Below, piece after piece: positions 27,573-36,026 of a stretch of 64,000 bases of DNA. This stretch comes from an uncultured Maribacter sp. (GTDB lineage: Bacteria > Bacteroidota > Bacteroidia > Flavobacteriales > Flavobacteriaceae), in contig CANNFY010000003.1 in NCBI GenBank assembly GCA_947504045.1, forward strand, positions 62,001 to 126,000, given 5' to 3'. Positions within the stretch are counted from its first letter, which is position 1. Each line of letters begins with the position of its first letter. A program made the position numbers and the translations under genes. The notes below the pieces were generated by a model. That model saw nothing but the letters and a program-made list of their open reading frames with translations. It did no database searches and was not told the origin of the DNA.

Positions 27573-29258
27573 TTATTGATTCATTGTCATTAAAAACTCC
27601 TCATTGTTTTTTGTTTGTTTAAAACGTTGCTCAATAAACTCCATAGCTTCTACAGGGTTCATATCTGCTAAATACTTACGCATAATCCACATACGTTGTA
27701 TAGTGTCTTTATCTAATAGTAAATCGTCTCTACGTGTACTAGAAGAAGTAAGGTCAATAGCTGGGAATATTCTACGGTTAGATATTTTACGATCTAATTG
27801 TAGTTCCATATTACCAGTACCTTTAAATTCTTCAAAGATAACTTCATCCATTTTAGAACCAGTTTCTGTAAGTGCGGTTGCTATAATAGAAAGAGAACCA
27901 CCACCTTCTATATTACGGGCAGCACCAAAGAAACGTTTTGGTTTGTTTAATGCATTGGCATCTACACCGCCACTTAATACTTTACCAGAAGCAGGTTGTA
28001 CTGTATTATAAGCACGAGCTAATCTGGTTATAGAATCTAATAAAATAACCACATCATGGCCACATTCTACTAAACGTTTTGCTTTTTCTAAAACTATATT
28101 GGCTATACGAACATGTTCTGAAGGTTCTTTATCAAAAGTAGAAGCAACAACCTCTCCTTTTACATTACGTTGCATATCTGTAACTTCCTCAGGACGTTCA
28201 TCTATTAATAATATAATTTGATAAACTTCTGGGTGGTTTGCCGCTATGCCATTTGCAATATCTTTAAGAAGCATTGTTTTACCAGTTTTTGGCTGGGAAA
28301 CAATCATTCCTCTTTGTCCTTTACCAATAGGGGAGAACAAATCTATAATACGTGTAGATATTGAACTCTGACGTTCAGCTAATCTAAATTTTTCTTGTGG
28401 AAATAATGGTGTTAAATGCTCAAAAGAAACACGGTCTCTAACAATTTGAGGATCTATACCATTAATTTTATTTACCTTAATTAAAGGAAAATATTTTTCT
28501 CCTTCTTTAGGTGGTCTTACATTACCAAGTACAGTATCTCCAGTTTTTAATCCGAATAAACGAATTTGCGATTGTGATACATAAATATCATCAGGGGATG
28601 ATAAATAGTTATAATCAGAAGATCGTAAAAATCCGTAGCCATCTTGCATTATATCTAAAACGCCTTCACTAGCAATAATACTATCAAACTCAAACTCTGG
28701 CTCTTTATATCTATTTTTTAGATCCTTATCAAAGTTGTTGTTTTTTTCGTGCTTAGGAGAACGAGTTCTAGAATTGTTTTGATTTTTGTTTTGAGATGTT
28801 TTTTTCTGAAAATCTTTTTTGTCTCCGCTGTTATTCTGGTTTTGTACAGGCCTAGGTCTAGGTCTAGGTCTTTTTTCTTCAGTATTTTCTGTTTTTGGAG
28901 CCTCAGCTGTTTTGGTACTACTTTCGCTATTTGAAGAAGAAACCACTTTTTTTACTGGGCTATCTTTAGCAGGTTCTACCACTTTTCTAGTAATTTTTGG
29001 TCTAGGTTTTCTTGGGGTAGGTTTGGCAGAAGTTTTTTTCTCAACATTTTCTGTTTTAGCAGAAGGTGTAGAAGGTTCTACTTTAGTATCGGTTTTTATA
29101 ACCTCTGCTGCAGCCTTAGGGTTTGCGGCTTGTACATCAAGAATTTGGTAAACCAAATCTAATTTTTTTTGTGTTTTGTATTTAGGAACATTTAATCCCT
29201 TTGCAATCTCTTGAAGCTCAGGAAGCTTTTTTGATTTTAAATCTGAAATCTCAAACAT
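27573..29258 (-). CDS. rho: Transcription termination factor Rho, with long polar insertion
   Basis: Rho is the hexameric RNA helicase that ends transcription. The 561-residue protein has the Rho N-terminal helical domain (about 1-50, [18 protein letters not shown]), then about 130 residues rich in Lys, Pro, Ser, Asn and Arg (including RPRPRPRP). The RNA-binding cold-shock fold follows ([15 protein letters not shown]), and then the ATPase domain with P-loop SQPKTGKTM, Walker [18 protein letters not shown]-loop region SGGVDANAL and R-loop GTGNMEL. E. coli Rho is about 419 residues, so the excess lies in the insertion, a known feature of Bacteroidota Rho. Confidence 0.96.
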   Translation of the reverse strand: MFEISDLKSKKLPELQEIAKGLNVPKYKTQKKLDLVYQILDVQAANPKAAAEVIKTDTKVEPSTPSAKTENVEKKTSAKPTPRKPRPKITRKVVEPAKDSPVKKVVSSSNSESSTKTAEAPKTENTEEKRPRPRPRPVQNQNNSGDKKDFQKKTSQNKNQNNSRTRSPKHEKNNNFDKDLKNRYKEPEFEFDSIIASEGVLDIMQDGYGFLRSSDYNYLSSPDDIYVSQSQIRLFGLKTGDTVLGNVRPPKEGEKYFPLIKVNKINGIDPQIVRDRVSFEHLTPLFPQEKFRLAERQSSISTRIIDLFSPIGKGQRGMIVSQPKTGKTMLLKDIANGIAANHPEVYQIILLIDERPEEVTDMQRNVKGEVVASTFDKEPSEHVRIANIVLEKAKRLVECGHDVVILLDSITRLARAYNTVQPASGKVLSGGVDANALNKPKRFFGAARNIEGGGSLSIIATALTETGSKMDEVIFEEFKGTGNMELQLDRKISNRRIFPAIDLTSSSTRRDDLLLDKDTIQRMWIMRKYLADMNPVEAMEFIEQRFKQTKNNEEFLMTMNQ

Positions 29259-29425
29259 TAATTATAAAATAAATTAGTACGTCTTTTTTTTTGACTTATT
29301 AAAGAAGTTTTGATACTTTGGAATTGCTCGGGAAAGAATCCCCGTAAATGGTAAGTATTTTTTAATAACGTAACAATATTACAAATTATTTTTAAGAATG
29401 AAGGGTTATTTTTAAAAAAGACCCC

Positions 29426-29433
29426 TATTTTTG
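29426..29433 (+). promoter_or_regulatory. -7 promoter element of the DUF4293 gene
   Basis: TATTTTTG matches TAnnTTTG, 25 bases before the ATG. No TTG is found at the usual -33 spacing. Confidence 0.5.
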
Positions 29434-29457
29434 CATTGGTTAAAGGTAAATTAGCTT

Positions 29458-29868
29458 ATGATTCAGAGAATACAAACCATTTATCTAATAATAGTTGCAC
29501 TAATAAGTGGTGTTTTGCCGTTTATGTTACCTTTCTGGAAAGATGCTAATGAGATAGAATATTTTGCAAAACAAGACGTTTTAATTTCTATTACTTTTTA
29601 CGGTATTACAATACTAGCGTTCATAGCCATAATGTTATTTAAACAAAGAAAAAATCAATTTGTGGTAAACAGATTGAATATGATATTTAATCTTTTTTTA
29701 CTAGGATTTTTCGTTTATCGATCACTAAATTTATCCGGAGAAACTTTGGTTTCAGAGAAGGGTATTGGGATGTTGATTCCTGTATTTTCTATCGTTTTTT
29801 TAGTTCTTGCCAATAGAGCTATAAAGAAGGATGAAGATCTTGTAAAATCTGTAGATCGTTTACGTTAA
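29458..29868 (+). CDS. DUF4293 family membrane protein
   Basis: The 136-residue protein has four predicted membrane helices (about 5-25, 42-62, 70-90, 104-121) and starts MIQRIQTIYLIIVALISG, the characteristic N-terminus of DUF4293. The family is found beside rho in many Bacteroidota, as here where the two genes diverge. Function unknown. A strong terminator follows. Confidence 0.85.
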   Translation: MIQRIQTIYLIIVALISGVLPFMLPFWKDANEIEYFAKQDVLISITFYGITILAFIAIMLFKQRKNQFVVNRLNMIFNLFLLGFFVYRSLNLSGETLVSEKGIGMLIPVFSIVFLVLANRAIKKDEDLVKSVDRLR

Positions 29869-29897
29869 ACCTTATATCTTAGTAGTATTAGTGCGTT

Positions 29898-29926
29898 AAA
29901 CCCGGGGTTGTTCCCGGGTTTTTTTG
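29898..29926 (+). terminator. Rho-independent terminator of the DUF4293 gene
   Basis: AAACCCGGG and CCCGGGTTT pair across GTTGTT and are followed by a T7 run. The G/C-rich stem stands out in this AT-rich region. Confidence 0.9.
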
Positions 29927-29935
29927 TTTTAAGAA

Positions 29936-30814
29936 TTACTCTACTATAACCTCTATTTTTTTATCTAAGATTCCTTTTCCACCTGCCATTATAGCTTTTA
30001 TATTTTCTTTTTCAATTTCTAGATTAACTATTATTAAACTTGGAGAAGGGATTTTCATAAATTTTCCTTGTTGTATGTTAAAGCTGTTTTTTTTAATATT
30101 TAGTATGTCATATAAATAACCTCCTAAAGGTCCGGCTGCCATGCCTGTTCCAGCTTCTTCTTGTATGCCATAACGCGGCCCAAACATTCTTGCAGTTGCA
30201 TCATATTTAGAGTCGTTTGTATTTGTTGTAAATACATAATAGCCTATAAGATTAAAGGTTTCACTTATGTCATTTATTAATTTAAAGTCTGGAGTTACGT
30301 TTTTTAGAATAGTTTCGTTTTTAACAGGAATTAAAATAAAAGAATTACCAGTGTTTACTAGCTCTATTGGAGCGTTAGATAGCAATTCTTCTTGTTTAAT
30401 TCCTAAGGATTTTAAAATTAAATCTTTCTTATTATTTACATTAGTATAAGAAGGTTTTAATTGCTCCATAAAAGCTAAATCCTTAATCATTTCAATTTTT
30501 CTTTTTCCGTCTATAGTTTCTTTAGAAGAGCTATTTTTTTTAAGAATACCTATTTGTTTTAGGTAAGAGAAAGTTGCTATTGTTGCGTGTCCGCAATGTG
30601 CTATTTGTTTAGTTGGTGTAAAAAAATCTAATTTAAAATCTTCGGTTTTAGATTCTGATACAAAAGCAGTTTCCGATAATCCAACTTGTTTTGCAATTTC
30701 TAGCTTATTCTTGTTTGTTAATTTGTCAGCATTTAGAACAACACCAGCTGGGTTACCACCTTTTCCGTTTTCTGCAAATGCATTGAGGATTTGTACATTA
30801 ATTTTTGTAGACAT
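29936..30814 (-). CDS. PhzF family isomerase-like protein
   Basis: The 292-residue protein belongs to the PhzF/YddE family of two-lobed isomerases related to diaminopimelate epimerase. Visible signatures are NAFAENGKGGNPAGVVL, the conserved glutamate in LSETAFV, FFTPTKQIAHCGHATIAT and the C-lobe EAGTGMAAGPLGGYL. PhzF isomerises an intermediate in phenazine synthesis, but most homologues outside phenazine clusters have unknown substrates and no other phenazine gene is present. It starts 63 bases after the SigZ-like gene on the same strand and may be cotranscribed. Confidence 0.85.
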   Translation of the reverse strand: MSTKINVQILNAFAENGKGGNPAGVVLNADKLTNKNKLEIAKQVGLSETAFVSESKTEDFKLDFFTPTKQIAHCGHATIATFSYLKQIGILKKNSSSKETIDGKRKIEMIKDLAFMEQLKPSYTNVNNKKDLILKSLGIKQEELLSNAPIELVNTGNSFILIPVKNETILKNVTPDFKLINDISETFNLIGYYVFTTNTNDSKYDATARMFGPRYGIQEEAGTGMAAGPLGGYLYDILNIKKNSFNIQQGKFMKIPSPSLIIVNLEIEKENIKAIMAGGKGILDKKIEVIVE

Positions 30815-30877
30815 TATTAATACTATTTATAGATTGTGTATAATGGACGTTGAAGTTTATAAAAAGACGTATTTTTT

Positions 30878-31411
30878 TTAATTATTTTCAAAGTCTAATA
30901 ACTTTCCATTAGAATCGGACTCCACGTTTGGGCAATCTAAAATGTTATTTTTTAAAATTTCTTTAGCCTTTTGTACTCTAGATTTTGTTCCTGAATAAGA
31001 TATATTTAAGTATTTTGCTAAGTCTTTTTGAGAGTAGTTTTTAAATGAAGTTAATAAAATTGCTTCTTTATGCTTTAAGGAAAGTTTCTGTATTTTTTGA
31101 TTTATACAGTTTGTTAAATTTTTGTACTCAAAATTATGAGTTTCCTCTTCGGGAATATCAATATAGGTAAGAGGTATTTTTTTTTGGTTTTCTTTTCTGT
31201 AATAATCAATAATTGTATTTCTAGTAATTTGGTAAGCCCAAGAAGTAATTTTAGAGGTGTGTTTTAACTGGTGAATCTTACTATGTATTTTTAAAAACAC
31301 CTCTTGATGAATGTCTTTAGAAATTTGCTCATCTTTTATGTTACTCCAAATAAATTTATAGAGTTCTTCATTTAAATCTTCCCAAATAATACGAATATCA
31401 GGTGTTGCCAT
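30878..31411 (-). CDS. SigZ-type RNA polymerase sigma factor (ECF)
   Basis: The 177-residue protein is a small sigma-70 family member. Region 2 covers about 10-75 (KDIHQEVFLKIHSKI, then ITSWAYQITRNTIIDYYRK) and region 4 about 100-155 (LSLKHKEAILLTSFKNYSQKDLAKYLNISYSGTKSRVQKAKE, read in pieces). The C-terminal tail DCPNVESDSNGKLLDFE resembles the cysteine-bearing tail of the SigZ group. No anti-sigma gene is adjacent. Its regulon is unknown; the neighbouring PhzF-like gene may share its transcript. Confidence 0.85.
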   Translation of the reverse strand: MATPDIRIIWEDLNEELYKFIWSNIKDEQISKDIHQEVFLKIHSKIHQLKHTSKITSWAYQITRNTIIDYYRKENQKKIPLTYIDIPEEETHNFEYKNLTNCINQKIQKLSLKHKEAILLTSFKNYSQKDLAKYLNISYSGTKSRVQKAKEILKNNILDCPNVESDSNGKLLDFENN

Positions 31412-31422
31412 AAAAATTTATA

Positions 31423-31464
31423 GAAATAAAAAATGCTACCTAAAAGTAGGTAACTTTTAGGTAG
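31423..31464 (-). terminator. Probable terminator of the cupin-like lipoprotein gene
   Basis: An 11-bp perfect inverted repeat (CTACCTAAAAG and its complement, seven-base spacer) is followed on the minus strand by CATTTTTTATTT. It lies just before the sigma factor start, so it separates the two genes; a regulatory hairpin for the sigma gene is an alternative. Confidence 0.65.
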
Positions 31465-31500
31465 GTGCAAAATAGTGTAATTTAATGTTGTGTAATTAGG

Positions 31501-32184
31501 TTAATTCATTTCTGGGTCTGATCTTAAAACACCAGCATTTGTATGTACATTTCCAACCTCAGTTATTACAACACCTTCAGGACCTGCCATTTGCCAATGA
31601 GCAGATTCTTTTTCTTTTAAATAAGCAAAGTCTCCTTCATTAGCTTCAATAATATGATTGGTGGTTACTTTTCCATCCCAATGTGATTTAGGAACTTTAA
31701 CTTGTGGAAACTGTGCTCTATTATTTTCTCCAACCCCAACAATATAACTTTTTCCGTGTCTTACAACCCAGCCTTCCATTTTGGCAGGATTGCCATCAGC
31801 AGCAAAATGCATGTGCTCTCCAAGCATTTGACCAGGTAAAAGAAAAATATCCATTAACATATATTGGTCTTTTTCGTTATTTACAAACATTATAGATGCT
31901 AAACCTAATTCAGCATAGTTACCTTTATTATAATCTGTTAGCCAAATTTTATCTCTTAATCCTTCAAAAACTGGATAATTATGGTATTCTAACATTTCAA
32001 TTAATGCATCTTTTGCTTTTTCTTCTAAAAAATTACCTTGTTGGTCATAAAATTGTTCATTAGTAAATTTTAGCTCTTTCTTAATTTCTTTTTCAGAATC
32101 TACTACAGTAGTATTATTTGTTTTGTTTTTACAGCTAGTAAAAAGGATGCTTGTTAAGGTGTAAATTAAAAATAGCTTTTTCAT
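31501..32184 (-). CDS. Cupin-like lipoprotein of unknown function
   Basis: The 227-residue protein has a lipoprotein signal with lipobox LFTSC (Cys18). The mature part holds a cupin-like core: IFLLPGQMLGEHMH supplies a metal-binding histidine pair and MEGWVVRHGKSYIVGVGE a possible second motif, with a later histidine in KESAHWQM. The layout resembles the D-lyxose isomerase type of sugar cupin, which is a suggestion only. No acidic export signal follows the cysteine, so a periplasmic location is likelier. It has its own consensus promoter and diverges from the first PUL. Confidence 0.7.
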   Translation of the reverse strand: MKKLFLIYTLTSILFTSCKNKTNNTTVVDSEKEIKKELKFTNEQFYDQQGNFLEEKAKDALIEMLEYHNYPVFEGLRDKIWLTDYNKGNYAELGLASIMFVNNEKDQYMLMDIFLLPGQMLGEHMHFAADGNPAKMEGWVVRHGKSYIVGVGENNRAQFPQVKVPKSHWDGKVTTNHIIEANEGDFAYLKEKESAHWQMAGPEGVVITEVGNVHTNAGVLRSDPEMN

Positions 32185-32255
32185 AAATGAATTTTTTTTA
32201 TAATTATGTATTATATATAAATATGGGTATTTAATTTTTTTGAACCGTAGTACTT

Positions 32256-32285
32256 CAAAAGTAATAGAAGTTATTTTACTAGCAA
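32256..32285 (-). promoter_or_regulatory. Promoter of the cupin-like lipoprotein gene
   Basis: On the minus strand TTG, a 19-base spacer and TACTTTTG match the Bacteroidota consensus at both elements. The leader would be about 65 bases. Confidence 0.7.
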
Positions 32286-32665
32286 TAGTTGTTTGTAAAC
32301 AATTATTATTTTTTTAAGATATAATATATGTGGCTTTAAATTTTTGCTATTTTTATTGTTAAATAGTTTGTAGTTTAAAAAAGAGGTTATACTAATTAAC
32401 GGATAAGAAGGGCTTCACTTTTTATATATTTTTAATTCTTAATTTTTATAAAAATTATAAAATTATTTATTCCTATTGTTTTTAAAGAGCAATTATAGCC
32501 TTGTTTATAGATTTTTTATTTAAAAAATCACGTAATTTTTTTCTTACAAATTTTCAATATTAAATAAAGCTAAAACCCTTGGTTTTATTAATAATTCAAA
32601 ATATCACCTCTGTTTTTTTGTCATTCTAATTTTAGAATACTTAATAATTAACATATAATAATATG

Positions 32666-32694
32666 TTGTTTAACAAAAAAATAACATATATTTG
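32666..32694 (+). promoter_or_regulatory. Promoter of the first susCD operon
   Basis: TTG (32666-32668), an 18-base spacer and TATATTTG (32687-32694) match the Bacteroidota consensus. The last two bases of the -7 element are shared with the first operator repeat, and the expected transcription start near 32701 lies within the operators. Confidence 0.75.
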
Positions 32695-32728
32695 GTTCGC
32701 CAGTTTGGTTTACCAGTCTGGTTTACCA
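32693..32728 (+). promoter_or_regulatory. Triple GntR/FadR-type operator, 13-bp period
   Basis: Three sites lie at exactly 13-bp steps: TGGTTCGCCA (32693-32702), TGGTTTACCA (32706-32715) and TGGTTTACCA (32719-32728). Each is a TGGT/ACCA inverted repeat, or GCCA in the first; this half-site is that of FadR-subfamily GntR regulators such as UxuR/ExuR. They overlap the end of the -7 element and the start site. The GntR gene at the end of this PUL is the obvious candidate repressor. Confidence 0.75.
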
Positions 32729-32955
32729 AGAAAAAAATTAATAATCCTAAAATTTATTTATGAGTAAAAATTAATCAAATCGAGGTTTAATTCCTTTTTA
32801 TTAGTATGAATACTTAAAAAGTTAAAGAAAGTATTTAGACACTTAATTAAAAACATATTTCTATTAAAAATACTCAGTATATGTTTTGCAAACCAAGTAA
32901 AAAAATATGCTTTTAAGCGTATAAACTTAGAATTACTAACTTAATCAAGAACAAA

Positions 32956-35900
32956 ATGAACTTAAAAACTAAATTAGCCTTATTTGGAATATTGCTTATG
33001 CATATTTCCATCTTTGCACAAGATGATTACACATTATCTGGTACAGTAATGGATAGTGAAAATGTACCAATTCCTGGAGCTAGTGTAATTATAGCAAACA
33101 CAACAAAAGGAACTGCAACAGATTTTGATGGTAACTATCAAATTACTGTAAGTAGTGGAGATGTTCTTAAATTTTCATCTTTAGGTTTTGTTGCACAATC
33201 AGTAACAATATCTGGTCAAAAACAATTAAATATTACAATGGTTGAAGATGCTAGTCAGCTAGAAGAAGTTGTAGTAGTTGGTTATGGTTCCCGAAAAAAG
33301 AGTGACGTAACAGGTTCTGTTTCTTCTGTATCTACAGAGGAATTAAACGCTTACCCTGTATTAGATGCTGCTCAAGCATTACAAGGTCGTGCAGCTGGTG
33401 TTGTTGTACAATCTAATAATGGTGGTGAACCAGGAGCTCCAATAGCAATAAAAATTAGAGGTAATACTTCTATTAATGCAAGTAGTGCTCCGCTAATTGT
33501 AGTAGATGGTTTTGTTGGGGCTACTATGCCGCAAGCAAATGACATTAAATCTTTAGAGGTTTTAAAAGATGCTTCTGCAACTGCAATTTATGGTTCTAGA
33601 GGATCTAATGGTGTTGTTTTAGTAACTACTAAGAAAGGTAGAAGTGGTAAAGTCGCTATTGAATTAAATACTACATATGCAGTACAAAGCACTGCTAATA
33701 GATTAGATTTATTAAATGCTGAAGATTTTGCAATATACCAACAAGACGTTTTAAATAATCAAGCCCTTACTGCAGGTATTGCTCCAGTAACTTATTCAAG
33801 AGGAACTGCTGATACAGATTGGCAAGATTTAATTTATACGCAAGGTAGTACTGCTAATCATCAACTTTCTTTTTCTGGAGGTACAGATAAGGTAAATTTT
33901 TACGCTTCTGGAAACTATTTTAAACAAGAAGGAATTGTTGTTAATTCAGGATTTGAAAGAGCAACGTTTTTATCAAATATAGATGCACAAGTAACAGATA
34001 AATTAAAGTTAGGATTAAATCTTTTTGGTAGTAGAGGTACTAAAAATGGAATACCAACACAATCTACAGGTAGTGTTACTGTAGGTAATGATGATGTAGT
34101 AGCTTTATCAATGAGATTTGCTCCGGATATTGGAGTTAGAAATGAAGATGGAAGCTTTACAGTAGATACAAGGGGAGATTTTCTTGATAACCCTTATGCA
34201 GTTGCTACTGAAAGAATTAATGAAACAATTACAGATAACTTTAGAGCAAATACATATTTAAGTTATGAACTTCTTGAAGGACTTACTTTTAAAACAACTT
34301 TTGGTTTTAAATCTATTAACGCAACAGAAGGACTTTACTTGCCGTCAACATTAACTGTTACTGCAGGTCAAAAAGGAGGAGAAGCAACTATCGAAACTTC
34401 AAAAAATACAACTGTATTAAGTGAGAACTATTTAACTTATACTAAAGAAATAGGAAAAGGACAATTAACTTTATTAGGAGGTTATTCGTATCAAAAAGAT
34501 ACTAGCGAAGACCTTTTTGCTGGTGCACAAGGATTTCCTTCAAACAGTGTGTCTTACTATAATTTAGGTGCTGGTTCAGTTACAATACAACCAACATCAT
34601 CTTTCACAGAATCTGAAACTCAATCTCAATTTGGTAGAGTAAATTTTGATTATGATGATAAATACCTTTTAACTGCAACAGTACGTAGAGATGGTGCATC
34701 TAACTTTTCTAAAAATGAGAAATATGCAATTTTCCCATCAGGAGCTTTTGGTTGGAAAATATCAAATGAAAACTTTTTAAAAGACAATGAAACTCTTTCT
34801 AATTTAAAACTAAGAGCAAGTTGGGGTAAAACAGGTAACCAGGCAATTAGTGCATATGAATCTTTAGCACGTTTGGCAGCAATTTACTCTTCTGTAAATG
34901 GACAACAAGTAAATGCAGTTACACCAGAGCAGCCTTCTAATCCAGATTTAAAATGGGAGACTTCAATTCAAACAAACCTTGGTTTAGATTTTGGGTTCTT
35001 AAACAACAGAATTTCTGGGTCGTTCGATTATTATAACATTGATACCGAAGACTTAATTATGGGTAATACAGGATTACCTAGCTATTTTGGGTTTTTAAAT
35101 GATGAAATTTTAGCTAACGTAGGAGAAGTTAATAACAGAGGTTTTGAAATTGCTTTAAGTGCTAAAATTGTTAATAACGAAAACTTTAGATGGAGTACTG
35201 ACTTGAATTGGTCAAAAAACAAAAATGAAGTAGTTAGTTTAATTAATGGTGCAGATTGGTTTGATAGTGCTGCTCCATCTTATTTTAGTGTTGGTAATAC
35301 ATATATTTTAAGAGAAGGAGAAGCTGTAGGTCTTTTTTGGGGTTATGATTATGTAGGTATCCACGAAGGTGGTGCTTTACCAGCAGGTACAGTAGGTGCT
35401 TCTGCAACTACACTAGCAGGCGACCCACTGTTTAGAGATATAGATGGTAGTGGAGATAGAGGAGCAGGTGATCAAACAATCATAGGCGATCCTAACGCAG
35501 ATTATACTTTTGGTATTACTAATAACTTTACATACAAGAACTGGGATTTGAATATATTCTTTCAAGGTTCTCAAGGAGGTGAAATTTTTAACCTTACTAA
35601 TGTGCAGTTGTTTAATGGAGATTCTAATACTACATATGATTACTTTAGAGCATCTCAAAATGGAACTGCTCCTCGTGCTGGAAACAATTCTGATAGAGAA
35701 ATTTCTTCTCGTTTTGTAGAAGATGGTAGTTATGTTAGACTTAAAAATGTTGCCTTAGGATATAATTTTCCTTCAGATTTAATCGAAAAGTTAGGGATAG
35801 ATAATCTTAGGTTATCTGTAAGTGCTCAAAACTTATTAACTTTTACGGACTATTCTGGTTTAGACCCAGAGGTAAACTACTTTGGAGGTTCTGGCGCAAG

Positions 35901-35991
35901 TAATACTAAAAGTAATACAGCTCAAGGGCATGATTTTGGAAACTATCCAACTTTAAAGTCTTTTAATGTTAGTCTTAATGTTAAATTTTAA
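32956..35991 (+). CDS. SusC/RagA-family TonB-linked outer-membrane transporter (PUL 1)
   Basis: This 1011-residue barrel imports oligosaccharides bound by SusD, energised by TonB. It has a signal peptide (ending IFAQ), a carboxypeptidase-regulatory-like domain (about 25-100, GTVMDSENVPIPGASVII), the EEVVVVGYG segment, a plug domain (LQGRAAGVVVQS, IRGNTSINASSAPLIVVDG, ATAIYGSRGSNGV) and a long C-terminal barrel ending in SLNVKF. It follows a promoter with a triple operator and a leader of about 250 bases, and is followed after 35 bases by its SusD. Ligand not shown by the sequence; a uronate-containing glycan is inferred from the regulator. Confidence 0.95.
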   Translation: MNLKTKLALFGILLMHISIFAQDDYTLSGTVMDSENVPIPGASVIIANTTKGTATDFDGNYQITVSSGDVLKFSSLGFVAQSVTISGQKQLNITMVEDASQLEEVVVVGYGSRKKSDVTGSVSSVSTEELNAYPVLDAAQALQGRAAGVVVQSNNGGEPGAPIAIKIRGNTSINASSAPLIVVDGFVGATMPQANDIKSLEVLKDASATAIYGSRGSNGVVLVTTKKGRSGKVAIELNTTYAVQSTANRLDLLNAEDFAIYQQDVLNNQALTAGIAPVTYSRGTADTDWQDLIYTQGSTANHQLSFSGGTDKVNFYASGNYFKQEGIVVNSGFERATFLSNIDAQVTDKLKLGLNLFGSRGTKNGIPTQSTGSVTVGNDDVVALSMRFAPDIGVRNEDGSFTVDTRGDFLDNPYAVATERINETITDNFRANTYLSYELLEGLTFKTTFGFKSINATEGLYLPSTLTVTAGQKGGEATIETSKNTTVLSENYLTYTKEIGKGQLTLLGGYSYQKDTSEDLFAGAQGFPSNSVSYYNLGAGSVTIQPTSSFTESETQSQFGRVNFDYDDKYLLTATVRRDGASNFSKNEKYAIFPSGAFGWKISNENFLKDNETLSNLKLRASWGKTGNQAISAYESLARLAAIYSSVNGQQVNAVTPEQPSNPDLKWETSIQTNLGLDFGFLNNRISGSFDYYNIDTEDLIMGNTGLPSYFGFLNDEILANVGEVNNRGFEIALSAKIVNNENFRWSTDLNWSKNKNEVVSLINGADWFDSAAPSYFSVGNTYILREGEAVGLFWGYDYVGIHEGGALPAGTVGASATTLAGDPLFRDIDGSGDRGAGDQTIIGDPNADYTFGITNNFTYKNWDLNIFFQGSQGGEIFNLTNVQLFNGDSNTTYDYFRASQNGTAPRAGNNSDREISSRFVEDGSYVRLKNVALGYNFPSDLIEKLGIDNLRLSVSAQNLLTFTDYSGLDPEVNYFGGSGASNTKSNTAQGHDFGNYPTLKSFNVSLNVKF

Positions 35992-36026
35992 TCTTATTTA
36001 AAGAAAAAATATTTAAAAGAAAAATT

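Larger units (their letters stand above)
32185..32955. other. Divergent regulatory region between the cupin lipoprotein and SusC
   Basis: These 771 bases contain no credible gene. They hold a minus-strand promoter (32256-32285), about 380 bases of very AT-rich DNA, a plus-strand promoter (32666-32694), a triple operator (32693-32728) and about 250 bases of presumed susC leader. Confidence 0.75.

Noticed and set aside
29936-30814. Phenazine biosynthesis suggested by the PhzF-like gene
   Set aside because: No other phenazine gene is present and most PhzF homologues act in other, unknown reactions.
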